NCBI GenBank assembly: GCA_900757185.1
Contig: CAAEMX010000064.1
Location: forward strand, 1-43,287
Origin: an uncultured Collinsella sp.
GTDB taxonomy: Bacteria; Actinomycetota; Coriobacteriia; Coriobacteriales; Coriobacteriaceae
Length of the DNA: 43,287 bases
Direction of reading: 5' to 3'
The translations under genes were made by a program, and so were the position numbers. Positions 32,861-40,716 of the stretch are shown here, in pieces. Below the pieces are notes generated by a model. The model searched no databases. It worked only from the letters and a program-made list of their open reading frames with translations, and was not told the DNA's origin. Within the stretch, counting starts at the first letter, position 1. The number at the start of each line of letters is the position of its first letter.

Positions 32861-33643
32861 TTAGCGGGCGCAGGACGTGCCGGCGCTCAGATGATTGATA
32901 AGACTTGCCTGGTAGGCGGCACCAAAGCCGTTGTCGATATTGACGACCGAAACGCCGCTGGCGCAGGAGTTGAGCATGGCGAGCAGTGCGGCCACGCCGC
33001 CAAAGTTCGCGCCATAGCCCACGCTGGTGGGGACGGCGATGACCGGACAGCTCACAAGGCCTCCGATGACGCTTGCCAGGGCGCCTTCCATGCCGGCGAT
33101 GGCGATGACCACCTGCGCCTGGGCAAGTTCCTCAGCATGCGCGAGCAGGCGGTGCAGGCCGGCGACACCCACGTCGTAGAGGCGATCGACCTCGTTGCCA
33201 TAGAATTCGGCCGTCAACGCGGCTTCTTCGGCGACGGGCAGGTCGCTCGTGCCGGCGCAGGCGACAACGATGCGTCCGTTGCCGGTGGGGGAGGGCTTGC
33301 CGCCCACGAGGGCGAGCTGTGCGTCCGGGATATATCCCAGGTCGATGCCGTTGTCGAGGAGCTCCGAGGTACGGGTTGCCTTCCCGGCGTCCAGGCGCGT
33401 GACCAGGATGCGCTCCTGGCCGGCATCGCGCAGCGCTTTGATAATGGCGGCAATCTGCTCGGCGGTTTTACCGGCACCGTAGACAACTTCGCCGGCTCCC
33501 TGGCGCACCCCGCGCGAAAGGTCGAGCTGCGCAAAGCCCAAATCGGCGGTCGGAGCCGTCTGGATGCGCGTGAGGGCGTCGGCAGGGGTGACTGCTCCGC
33601 CAGCAACATCGCTCAGCAGCTGCTCTAGATCTCGCTTATCCAT
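32861..33643 (-). CDS. larB: LarB, pyridinium-3,5-biscarboxylic acid mononucleotide synthase
   Basis: A 260-residue enzyme for the first step of the nickel-pincer cofactor (carboxylation and hydrolysis of nicotinic acid adenine dinucleotide). It has the LarB N-terminal segment DLGFAQLDLSRGVRQG and the PurE-like C-terminal domain with CAGTSDLPVAEEAAL, GMEGALASVIGGLV and VPTSVGYGANFGG. The start is ATG 33643 after GAAGGGAAC; a frame from 33676 is possible but less likely. larC follows 10 nt later. larE, needed to sulfurise the product, is not in this window. Confidence 0.95.
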   Translation of the reverse strand: MDKRDLEQLLSDVAGGAVTPADALTRIQTAPTADLGFAQLDLSRGVRQGAGEVVYGAGKTAEQIAAIIKALRDAGQERILVTRLDAGKATRTSELLDNGIDLGYIPDAQLALVGGKPSPTGNGRIVVACAGTSDLPVAEEAALTAEFYGNEVDRLYDVGVAGLHRLLAHAEELAQAQVVIAIAGMEGALASVIGGLVSCPVIAVPTSVGYGANFGGVAALLAMLNSCASGVSVVNIDNGFGAAYQASLINHLSAGTSCAR

Positions 33644-33687
33644 ATATGTTCCCTTCGACGGCGCAAAGTTTAGCACTCAAAGGGTAT

Positions 33688-33721
33688 GTTTCCGAACACT
33701 AAGACAGAATTGTTCGGAAAC
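33688..33721. promoter_or_regulatory. Operator candidate upstream of larB (11-bp inverted repeat)
   Basis: GTTTCCGAACA and TGTTCGGAAAC form a perfect inverted repeat with a 12-nt spacer, 45 nt before larB. On the minus strand TTCGGA (inside the repeat) and TAAACT are 18 nt apart, so the site would cover the -35. A TetR-type binding site is the natural reading. Confidence 0.6.
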
Positions 33722-33757
33722 TATAGGACAGACTGATTCAATTGCTAGACGGATTGG

Positions 33758-34393
33758 CTAGTCGCGCAGGATGATGTCCATGGCGAGCATCAGACTGCGC
33801 TCGTCGATGACAAACGGGGCAGCCTCGCGCGTCTTGGGCTTGGCACAAAACGCGATGCCCGTGCCCGCGGCCTGAATCATGGGGATGTCGTTGGCGCCGT
33901 CGCCGATCGCGACGGTGTGGGCCATATCGACGCCGCACTCAACTGCCCAATCCAGCAGCTGGATGAGCTTGGACTCCTTGGTCACAATGTCGGCAGCCAA
34001 CTTACCGGTGAGCTTGCCGTCCACAACCTCCAGACGATTGGCCAGGCAAAAGTCGATACCCGCGGCAGCCACGATCTTGTCAGCGACCTCGTGGAAACCG
34101 CCGCTCACCACGCCGACCTTCCAGCCCTTGCTGTGTGCCGAGCGCACAAGCTCCAACGCGCCGGGGGTAAATGTCACGCGCTCAAAGGTGCGCTCGAACA
34201 CGCTCTCGTCCAGGCCGGCGAGCAGCCCCACGCGCTCCTCGAGCGCCTGCTTAAAGTCAAGCTCGCCGCGCATGGCGCGTTCGGTGATCTGTGCCACCTG
34301 CTCGCCCACGCCGGCCTCTTCGCCCAACAGGTCGATGACCTCCTGGTTGATGAGCGTGGAGTCGATATCCATAACGATGAGGCGTGCAGTCAT
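33758..34393 (-). CDS. serB: Phosphoserine phosphatase
   Basis: A 211-residue HAD-family enzyme for the last step of serine synthesis. Motif I is MDIDSTLI, motif II VVSGGFHEVADK, and motif III GDGANDIPMI; the SerB cap helices lie between residues 20 and 80. There is no N-terminal ACT domain, so it is the short form. The start is ATG 34393 after GGAAAGG; the frame extends to 34438 without support. It is divergent from aspS. Confidence 0.95.
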   Translation of the reverse strand: MTARLIVMDIDSTLINQEVIDLLGEEAGVGEQVAQITERAMRGELDFKQALEERVGLLAGLDESVFERTFERVTFTPGALELVRSAHSKGWKVGVVSGGFHEVADKIVAAAGIDFCLANRLEVVDGKLTGKLAADIVTKESKLIQLLDWAVECGVDMAHTVAIGDGANDIPMIQAAGTGIAFCAKPKTREAAPFVIDERSLMLAMDIILRD

Positions 34394-34538
34394 GGCGGGC
34401 CTTTCCAAGTGCAGTTGTATTGGGGCACATTGTCGCACGCCGCACGCCTGTGCGACGGCCGCGGCGCGTCAATTGTTTCGTCTCCGTCAAGTCTTTGGGC
34501 AGGAGCCACTTTTTCGCGGCACATCGACGCGAGTGCGA

Positions 34539-34544
34539 TAAGAT
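34539..34544 (+). promoter_or_regulatory. Candidate -10 box (TAAGAT) of aspS
   Basis: TAAGAT lies 105 nt before aspS. The leader contains GCCGCCC/GGGGCGGC, a hairpin at about 34591-34615 without a T run. Confidence 0.35.
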
Positions 34545-34649
34545 AGAACGCCATGTCTGGCTGCGCGGTTTACGCAGGCTGGGCAAATCTGTACGACGCC
34601 GCCCGGAACGACACGGGGCGGCACAGATCCATAAAGGAGGATCACTGGT

Positions 34650-36437
34650 ATGAGCCAGACCCGTCCCATCGATGAGCATTCCATGCACACCCGTACCTGC
34701 GGCGAGCTTCGCTTCGAGAACGTGGGCGAAGAGGTCACCCTCACCGGTTGGGTGAGCCGTCGCCGCGACCACGGCGGCCTTATCTTCTGCGACCTTCGCG
34801 ACCGTGAGGGCATCACGCAGCTTACCTTCGACCCCGAGCACTCCGACGGCGACGCCTTTAAGATCGCCGAGACCATGCGTCCCGAGTGGCCCATCAAGAT
34901 TCACGGCGTCGTGCGCGCCCGTGGCGAGGAGACCACCAACACCAAGCTCGCCACCGGCGAGATCGAGGTCCTGACCGACCACGCCGAGGTGCTCAATACG
35001 TCCGTCACCCCGCCGTTCCAGATCGAGGACGGCATCGAGACCAGCGAGGACACCCGCCTGCGCTATCGCTATCTGGACCTCCGTCGTCCCGAGATGATGG
35101 CCAACCTCAAGCTGCGCTCCGACTTTACCTTTGCCATTCGCGAGGCGCTGCACAACCGTGAGTTCATGGAGGTCGAGACGCCCTCCCTGTTCAAGTCCAC
35201 GCCCGAGGGCGCCCGCGACTTCATCGTCCCCAGCCGCATCCAGCCGGGCAACTTCTATGCCCTGCCGCAGTCCCCGCAGCTCCTGAAGCAGCTGCTTATG
35301 GTCGGTGGCGTCGAGCGCTACTATCAGGTTGCCAAGTGCTTCCGCGACGAGGACTTGCGTGCCGACCGTCAGCCCGAGTTCACCCAGGTCGATATCGAGA
35401 TGTCCTTCGTGGACCAGAACGACGTTATGAGCGCGCTCGAAGAGGTCCTGGCCGACGCCTTCGGCCGCATGGGTGTCGAGATGCCCACGCCGCTGCGTCG
35501 CATGGACTATTGGGAGGCCATGGACACCTATGGCTCCGACAAGCCCGATACTCGCTACGGCATGCACCTGGTCGACCTGACCGACATCTTTGCCAACTCC
35601 AAGTTCAAGGTCTTCGCGACCGCTGCGAACGAGGAGGGCTCTGTCGTCAAGGCTATCAACGCCAAGGGTGCCGGTGCCTGGGCGCGTGCCAAGATCGATA
35701 AGCTTGCCGGCGTGGCCTCCACGTTTGGCGCCAAGGGCCTGGCCTGGATCGCTTTCCGCGAGGACGGCTCCATCAACAGCCCCATCGTCAAGTTCTTCTC
35801 GGACGAGGAGATGGCTGCTCTGCGCGAGCGCATGGACGTCGAGCCCGGCGACCTTGTGATGTTCGCCGCCGGCCCGCGCCTGCTCTCCGACGAGATTCTG
35901 GGCGGCATGCGTTCCGACATGGCTAACGCGCTCGAGATCAAGCGCGAGGGCCACGACTTCCTGTGGGTCGTCAACTTCCCGCTGTTCCACTGGGACGAGG
36001 ATCGCAAGGCCTATGCTGCCGAGCACCAGCCCTTTACCCTGCCGACCGAGACCGACATCGCCAAGATTGAGGCCGACCCGCTGGCAGCCGGTTCCTGCAC
36101 CTACGACTTTGTCATGGACGGCTTTGAGGCCGGCGGCGGCGGTATGCGTATCCACAACGCCGAGATGCAGATGTCCATGCTCAAGCTCCTGGGCTTTACC
36201 GAGGAGCGCGCCGAGTCGCAGTTTGGCTTCCTCATGGAGGCCCTCAAGTTTGGTGCGCCCCCGATGGGCGGTTTCGCTCTGGGTCTGGACCGCGTGTGCA
36301 TGCTGCTCACCGGTTCCGACTCCATCCGCGACGTCATGGCGTTCCCCAAGACGGCCAGCGGCTCCGACCTCATGTCGGGTGCTCCGAGTGCCGTTTCCGG
36401 CGCCCAGCTCAAGGACGTCAGCCTGCGCCTGATGTAG
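34650..36437 (+). CDS. aspS: Aspartate-tRNA ligase
   Basis: A 595-residue bacterial-type class II synthetase. The N-terminal OB-fold for anticodon binding (about 10-115) is followed by the catalytic core with FRDEDLRADRQPEFTQVDIE (motif 2), the GAD insertion domain (about 285-420) and motif 3 GGFALGLDRVCMLLTG. The C-terminal FPKTASGSDLMSGAPS is typical. The ATG follows AAAGGAGG by 9-10 nt. Whether it is Asp-specific or also charges tRNA-Asn cannot be settled by eye. Confidence 0.97.
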   Translation: MSQTRPIDEHSMHTRTCGELRFENVGEEVTLTGWVSRRRDHGGLIFCDLRDREGITQLTFDPEHSDGDAFKIAETMRPEWPIKIHGVVRARGEETTNTKLATGEIEVLTDHAEVLNTSVTPPFQIEDGIETSEDTRLRYRYLDLRRPEMMANLKLRSDFTFAIREALHNREFMEVETPSLFKSTPEGARDFIVPSRIQPGNFYALPQSPQLLKQLLMVGGVERYYQVAKCFRDEDLRADRQPEFTQVDIEMSFVDQNDVMSALEEVLADAFGRMGVEMPTPLRRMDYWEAMDTYGSDKPDTRYGMHLVDLTDIFANSKFKVFATAANEEGSVVKAINAKGAGAWARAKIDKLAGVASTFGAKGLAWIAFREDGSINSPIVKFFSDEEMAALRERMDVEPGDLVMFAAGPRLLSDEILGGMRSDMANALEIKREGHDFLWVVNFPLFHWDEDRKAYAAEHQPFTLPTETDIAKIEADPLAAGSCTYDFVMDGFEAGGGGMRIHNAEMQMSMLKLLGFTEERAESQFGFLMEALKFGAPPMGGFALGLDRVCMLLTGSDSIRDVMAFPKTASGSDLMSGAPSAVSGAQLKDVSLRLM

Positions 36438-36461
36438 GCGAGCGGCTACATATTGCCCGCA

Positions 36462-36497
36462 ACGAGGGAAGGACGCGCGCCTTCCCTCGTTTTTTAT
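36462..36497 (+). terminator. Terminator of aspS
   Basis: AACGAGGGAAGG and CCTTCCCTCGTT pair perfectly over 12 bp around ACGCGCG, followed by a T run. Confidence 0.97.
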
Positions 36498-36537
36498 GCG
36501 CGGGCGTTGCGAGGGCATGGGGTGACCGGACGTCGCG

Positions 36538-36712
36538 GAAACCGTGTCCCAGAATTTGCACCCAGAGCGGGATGGGCTTTCCGCTAGGGCCGCTCAGCGG
36601 AAACTGCGACCCGGAATTTGCGTCCAGAGTGGGCTGCGGTTTCCCAAACAGGGCCCTTTGGGAAACTGCGACCCAGACTCCAGCCAAATAACGGGACGCA
36701 CTTTCCAGTCGA
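36538..36712. repeat. Tandem palindromic repeat with 62-bp period, about 2.8 units
   Basis: Units begin with GGAAAC at 36538, 36600 and 36662. Each contains a self-complementary block (GGAAAC..GC..CCC with GGG..GC..GTTTCC), and adjacent units are linked by further perfect stems (TTTCCGCT/AGCGGAAA, TTTCCCAAA/TTTGGGAAA). Unit 3 diverges after its first 18 bases. No coding capacity is supported. It resembles a bacterial interspersed palindromic element. Confidence 0.85.
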
Positions 36713-36804
36713 GCTTCTGGCGGGTCTCGACAAGCATCTAACGCTACAATAACTACCACGTGGCTGGGTTTGCCGGCCGAATGTGCGACGTCGTGGGAGG
36801 GGAC

Positions 36805-37053
36805 ATGGTCGAGTTTACAAAGACGATTAAAGATCCGTTGGGATTGCATGCCCGCCCGGTTGCGCTGCTCTATGACATTATTGCCAAGCATCGTAGCAAC
36901 GTATCGGTCAGCATCGGCGATCGCCATACCGACGGCCGCGATGTGATGGGGCTCATGGCTCTCTACGGCGAATGTGGCGAAGACATCGTGTTCCGCGTTT
37001 CGGGCGTGGATGAGGCCTCCTGTGTCACATCGATCAGAAATCTCTCGCTCTAA
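36805..37053 (+). CDS. HPr-family phosphocarrier with Asp at the Ser46 position
   Basis: An 82-residue HPr-like protein, in line with the family's length. Phospho-acceptor H15 is present in GLHARPVALL with R17. Aligned without gaps to B. subtilis HPr, the HPr-kinase target Ser46 is replaced by Asp (GRDVMGLM against LKSIMGVM). Asp46 mimics the Ser-phosphorylated form, so the protein may act as a constitutively regulatory or kinase-insensitive HPr. The start is ATG 36805 after GGGAGGGG; the frame opens upstream to 36760. No ptsI or other PTS gene is in the window. Confidence 0.88.
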   Translation: MVEFTKTIKDPLGLHARPVALLYDIIAKHRSNVSVSIGDRHTDGRDVMGLMALYGECGEDIVFRVSGVDEASCVTSIRNLSL

Positions 37054-37062
37054 GCATGACAG

Positions 37063-37098
37063 GGCGCGGTAAAGGATGGTCCTTTGCCGCGCCTTTTT
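37063..37098 (+). terminator. Terminator of the HPr-like gene
   Basis: GGCGCGG and CCGCGCC, then AAAGGA and TCCTTT, pair around TGG (a single T-G mismatch pair between tiers) and are followed by TTTTT. Confidence 0.95.
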
Positions 37099-37145
37099 GT
37101 TTCGTATGGGAAACTTTTTCGAAAACTGAATAGGGACCCTTTCCA

Positions 37146-37199
37146 AAAAGTTAACCACGTGCTAGTTTACTGTAGCGAACATAGACGTGGTTAACTTTT
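37146..37199. promoter_or_regulatory. 15-bp inverted repeat upstream of feoA (candidate iron-regulator site)
   Basis: AAAAGTTAACCACGT (37146-37160) and ACGTGGTTAACTTTT (37185-37199) are perfect inverted arms, 24 nt apart, ending 44 nt before the first feoA. The half-site GGTTAACT recurs at 40351-40358 before the FeoB-associated gene. Confidence 0.55.
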
Positions 37200-37242
37200 G
37201 CTGCGTCGATGTTGAGGACGAACTGACGTTAGGAGCACACTC

Positions 37243-37485
37243 ATGTCTTGCGGACCGCAGATGCCGGCCATGCCGCTTTCGATGGTGAAAGCGGGCGAAA
37301 CCGTGCACGTGTCTCGTGTAAAGGGCAATGAGGACATGAAGCACCACCTCAAGGACCTCGGCTTTGTCGAGGGCAGTGAGGTTCACGTGGTGAGCTCGAG
37401 TGGCGCCAATATCATCGTCACCGTGCTGGGCGCACGCTTTGGTATCGATACCAAGGTCGCCATGCACATCATGACCGTCGGTTAG
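37243..37485 (+). CDS. feoA: FeoA-family ferrous iron transport protein, first copy
   Basis: An 80-residue SH3-like FeoA domain protein that assists FeoB at the cytoplasmic face. It shows the family core MKHHLKDLGFVEGSEVHVV and a C-terminal GTKVAMHIMTV-like strand (GIDTKVAMHIM). A short Cys/Pro/Met-rich N-terminus (MSCGPQMPAMP) is extra. It is followed 39 nt later by a second FeoA. Confidence 0.92.
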   Translation: MSCGPQMPAMPLSMVKAGETVHVSRVKGNEDMKHHLKDLGFVEGSEVHVVSSSGANIIVTVLGARFGIDTKVAMHIMTVG

Positions 37486-37524
37486 TTCGCAGCATTTCAT
37501 AAAAGCTGAAAGGGGGAAAAGAAT

Positions 37525-37746
37525 ATGAAGACGTTGGGTGACGTTAAGGTGGGCGAGAGCTCTACCATCGTCAAGCTTCACGGCGAGGGTGCGCTTCGCC
37601 GCCACCTTATGGACCTGGGGCTCATCAAGGGCACTTCGTTCAAGGTCGTGAAAGTTGCACCGCTCGGTGATCCGGTCGAGATCAACGTGCGCGGCTACGA
37701 GCTTTCCATCCGCAAGGAGGAGGCCGCCGTCGTCGAGGTTCAGTAA
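37525..37746 (+). CDS. feoA: FeoA-family ferrous iron transport protein, second copy
   Basis: A 73-residue SH3-like FeoA protein with GALRRHLMDLGLIKGTSFKVV and GYELSIRKEEAAVVEV, closer to the family consensus than the first copy. The ATG follows GGGGGAAAAG. Tandem FeoA genes before feoB are common in anaerobes. The 123-nt gap to feoB holds an operator-like inverted repeat. Confidence 0.93.
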   Translation: MKTLGDVKVGESSTIVKLHGEGALRRHLMDLGLIKGTSFKVVKVAPLGDPVEINVRGYELSIRKEEAAVVEVQ

Positions 37747-37765
37747 GGACTCGTGACGTATATTT

Positions 37766-37801
37766 CTGCAGATAAAGTTAGGTTTTTCTAACTTAATGCA
37801 G
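37766..37801. promoter_or_regulatory. Nested inverted repeat before feoB (candidate DtxR-type operator)
   Basis: AAGTTAG and CTAACTT flank GTTTTT (37775-37794), nested in CTGCA/TGCAG (37766-37801). TTAGG...CTAA resembles DtxR/IdeR-family half-sites. A GCCCGC/GCGGGC stem follows at 37827-37852, near the feoB ribosome site. Confidence 0.45.
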
Positions 37802-37869
37802 CATCTTTGAAGCACAATATCCAGCCCGCTCGGAGATGACAGCGCGGGCACACAAGGAAGAAGGATTGA

Positions 37870-40197
37870 ATGGCGGATTCTCAGATCCATGTCGCGCTGG
37901 CGGGTAACCCCAACTGCGGCAAGACCACGCTTTTCAACCTGATCACCGGCGCCAACGGCTACGTTGGCAACTGGCCCGGTGTCACGGTTGAGAAAAAGGA
38001 AGCCAAGCTCCTAAGCGACAAGAACGTTACCATCACGGACCTCCCCGGCATCTACTCGCTTTCCCCCTACAGCCCCGAGGAGCAGTGCTCGCGCGACTAC
38101 CTCATGAGCGGCGAGCCCGATGTCGTTGTCCAGGTGGTCGATGCCACCAACCTCGAGCGCAACCTGTACCTGGCGCTTCAGGTTATCGAGACCGGCCTGC
38201 CCGTGGTCGTGGCCCTCAACATGGCCGACCTCGTGGAGAAGAACGGCGACAAGATCGACACGGACAAGCTTTCCAAGAAGCTTGGCTGCCCGGTCATGAT
38301 GATCTCGGCCCTTAAAAACAAGGGTATCAAGGAGCTGTTCGAGCAGGTCAAGAAGTCTGCTGCTTCCAAGGGCCAGGTGCCGGAGCACAAGTTCGATTCC
38401 TCCATCGAGGACGTTCTGGACCACATCGAGAACAACCTGCCGGCGAGCGTTCCCGCCAACAAGCGTCGCTACTACGCTGTCAAGCTGTTTGAGCGCGACG
38501 CGGACGCCTGCAAGCTCATCAACCTCACCAAGGAGAAGGCCGCTCGCGTCGAGCAGCTGGTCGCCCAGTGCGAGCAGGATTGCGACGACGACGCCGAGTC
38601 CATCATCACCGGCGAGCGCTATGGCGTGATTGCCCACATTATCGACGAGTGCATGACCAAAGCTCCGGCCAAGATGAGCGCCTCCGAGAAGATCGACCGC
38701 GTGGTTACCAACCGTATCCTGGGCCTGCCGATCTTTGTGGTCATCATGTTCTGCGTGTACTACATCGCCGTTTCCACCCTGGGCGGCACGGTGACCGACT
38801 TCACCAACGACCAGCTCTTTGGCACCGACGGTTGGTATGTGCTCGGCCAGGGCCGCGACGCCTACGACGCAGCTGTCGAGGCTGCGGGTGACGCCGCCAA
38901 CTCGGTCGACCCGGCACAGTACGGCCCCTATGTTCCGGGTATTACCACCGTGGTGCACGATGCCCTTGTGGCGGGCGGCACCGAGGACGGTGGCCTGGTC
39001 GATTCGCTGGTCTGTGACGGTATCGTCGGCGGTCTGGGCGCCATCTTCGGCTTCGTGCCGCAGATGTTCCTGCTGTTCGTGATGCTGTCTTTCTTGGAGG
39101 ACTGCGGCTACATGGCCCGCGTCGCCTTCATCATGGACCGCGTGTTCCGCCGCTTTGGCCTGTCCGGTAAGTCCTTCATCCCCATGCTCGTGTCCTCGGG
39201 CTGCGGCGTCCCCGGCGTCATGGCCACCAAGACCATCGAGAACGAGAAGGACCGCCGCATGACGGTCATGACCACCACGTTCATTCCCTGTGGCGCCAAG
39301 CTGCCGATCATCGCTCTGCTCATGGGTTCCATCATCGGCGATTCTTCCACCACCGCCGCATGGATCAGCCCGCTGTTCTACTTCTTGGGCGTCTTTGCCG
39401 TCATCGCCTCGGGCCTCATGCTCAAGAAGACCAAGCTCTTCGCCGGTCGCCCGACGCCGTTCGTTATGGAGCTTCCCGCCTATCACTTCCCGGCAATCCG
39501 CTCTTGGGCGCTGCATGTATGGGAGCGCTGCTGGGCCTTTATCAAGAAGGCCGGCACGGTCATCTTCGCGTCCACCGTCGTGGTTTGGTTCCTCTCCAAC
39601 TTTGGTAGCTACAACGGTTCCTTCGGCTTCCTGCCTGCGATGGACGGCATCCCTGAGGAGTTTATGGACTACTCCGTGCTCGCCATGCTGGGCAACCTGG
39701 TCGCTTGGATCTTCGCCCCGCTCGGCTTTAGCACCTGGCAGGCCACCGCGCTGACTGTCTCTGGACTTGTCGCCAAGGAGAACGTCGTCGCCACCGCCGG
39801 CTCGCTGCTGTCCGTTGCCGACGCCGCCGAGACCGACCCGAGCCTGTGGACCGCGTTTGCGGGCATGTTCCCCACCATGGGCGCTTGCGTTGCCTTTGGC
39901 GCCTTTAACCTGCTGTGCGCCCCGTGCTTTGCCGCCATGGGCACTATCCGCAACCAGATGGACTCCGGCAAGTGGACCGCGATTGCCATCGGCTACGAGT
40001 GCGCCTTTGCCTGGGTGATCGGCCTGTTCATCAACCAGTTCTACAACCTGCTTGTCCTTGGCCAGTTTGGTATTTGGACGGTTGTAGCCATCGTTCTGCT
40101 GGTTGCGATGCTCTTCCAGATCTTCCGTCCCATGCCCAAGCACGCTTGGACCGACGAGGACGAGACCAACACCGCTTCCGCTGCAGTTTCCGCTTAA
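37870..40197 (+). CDS. feoB: Ferrous iron transporter FeoB
   Basis: A 775-residue inner-membrane Fe(II) importer. The N-terminal G domain has G1 GNPNCGKTT (K18), G3 DLPGIYSL and G4 NMAD, followed by a helical GDI domain to about residue 270. The membrane part (about 275-755) has two Gate domains, with the conserved SGCGVPG and CAPCFA Cys motifs. An acidic extracytoplasmic insert lies near residues 310-385. The ATG follows GAAGGA. It forms the feoA-feoA-feoB cluster and is closed by a terminator at 40227. Confidence 0.97.
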   Translation: MADSQIHVALAGNPNCGKTTLFNLITGANGYVGNWPGVTVEKKEAKLLSDKNVTITDLPGIYSLSPYSPEEQCSRDYLMSGEPDVVVQVVDATNLERNLYLALQVIETGLPVVVALNMADLVEKNGDKIDTDKLSKKLGCPVMMISALKNKGIKELFEQVKKSAASKGQVPEHKFDSSIEDVLDHIENNLPASVPANKRRYYAVKLFERDADACKLINLTKEKAARVEQLVAQCEQDCDDDAESIITGERYGVIAHIIDECMTKAPAKMSASEKIDRVVTNRILGLPIFVVIMFCVYYIAVSTLGGTVTDFTNDQLFGTDGWYVLGQGRDAYDAAVEAAGDAANSVDPAQYGPYVPGITTVVHDALVAGGTEDGGLVDSLVCDGIVGGLGAIFGFVPQMFLLFVMLSFLEDCGYMARVAFIMDRVFRRFGLSGKSFIPMLVSSGCGVPGVMATKTIENEKDRRMTVMTTTFIPCGAKLPIIALLMGSIIGDSSTTAAWISPLFYFLGVFAVIASGLMLKKTKLFAGRPTPFVMELPAYHFPAIRSWALHVWERCWAFIKKAGTVIFASTVVVWFLSNFGSYNGSFGFLPAMDGIPEEFMDYSVLAMLGNLVAWIFAPLGFSTWQATALTVSGLVAKENVVATAGSLLSVADAAETDPSLWTAFAGMFPTMGACVAFGAFNLLCAPCFAAMGTIRNQMDSGKWTAIAIGYECAFAWVIGLFINQFYNLLVLGQFGIWTVVAIVLLVAMLFQIFRPMPKHAWTDEDETNTASAAVSA

Positions 40198-40226
40198 GTC
40201 CGAATAAGGATCAGCCCCTTTCCACG

Positions 40227-40259
40227 AGCCCGGGTGTCCCAGCGACACTCGGGCTTTTT
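40227..40259 (+). terminator. Terminator of feoB
   Basis: AGCCCGGGTGTC and GACACTCGGGCT pair around CCAGC (one G-T pair), followed by TTTT. Confidence 0.95.
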
Positions 40260-40350
40260 GGTGAGGGAGATGTGGCGTTTCCGCAGATAAAACCGACCAA
40301 AATATACCTGTCCCTTATTGGCAGGTGGAGAATGGGGTAAAGTAAGTGAT

Positions 40351-40358
40351 GGTTAACT
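40351..40358 (+). promoter_or_regulatory. GGTTAACT half-site before the FeoB-associated gene
   Basis: The same octamer forms part of the inverted repeat upstream of feoA. It lies just ahead of the AGAGGAGG ribosome site, where a bound regulator would block transcription. An 8-mer match alone is weak. Confidence 0.3.
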
Positions 40359-40372
40359 AGAGGAGGCTTGCT

Positions 40373-40573
40373 ATGGCACCTATCGATATTGTTGTACTGG
40401 CTATTATCGGTATTGCGTTTGTCGCCGTGTGCGTGCGCATTTATCGCAAGGGCACCTGCGCCGACTGCGCTCAAGGTGGCGTTTGCACAGGACATTGTTC
40501 CAACAAAAAGACCTGCGCCGCACTTAAGGGCGTGGACAAAATTGCCGAAGACTTGGGCCGCGGTATCAAGTAA
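40373..40573 (+). CDS. FeoB-associated Cys-rich small membrane protein
   Basis: A 66-residue protein with one N-terminal helix (DIVVLAIIGIAFVAVCVRI) and a cytoplasmic Cys-rich segment (CADCAQGGVCTGHC, then CAA) holding five closely spaced Cys. This matches the small Cys-rich membrane proteins found beside feoB in Clostridia and Coriobacteria, thought to bind metal or an Fe-S cluster and to assist FeoB. The start ATG 40373 has AGAGGAGG upstream. It has its own terminator, and the feoB terminator separates it from feoB. Confidence 0.85.
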   Translation: MAPIDIVVLAIIGIAFVAVCVRIYRKGTCADCAQGGVCTGHCSNKKTCAALKGVDKIAEDLGRGIK

Positions 40574-40586
40574 GGTCCGTCATCCA

Positions 40587-40620
40587 AGCGCCCCGCGAGC
40601 ATCCGTTCGCGGGGCGCTTT
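40587..40620 (+). terminator. Terminator of the FeoB-associated gene
   Basis: AGCGCCCCGCGA and TCGCGGGGCGCT pair perfectly over 12 bp around an 8-nt loop, followed by a short TTT. Confidence 0.85.
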
Positions 40621-40716
40621 GCACATTTGGGGGCGAGCGTGGCGAGTTGAAGGGTGATTTTGGGGTATCGTTACCTGTACTGTTAATTGGCAACTTATCT
40701 ATAACGGAGTAACCCC

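Noticed and set aside
33670..33678. TTAGCACTC, the left half of a CIRCE element, upstream of larB
   Set aside because: The matching GAGTGCTAA at 9-nt spacing is missing and no heat-shock gene is adjacent.
24056..34649. T-box riboswitches before hisS and aspS
   Set aside because: No AGGGTGGNACCGCG-type antiterminator sequence or specifier loop is visible in either leader.
36538..36712. CRISPR array
   Set aside because: The units are self-complementary 62-bp tandem repeats without unique spacers, and no cas gene is nearby.
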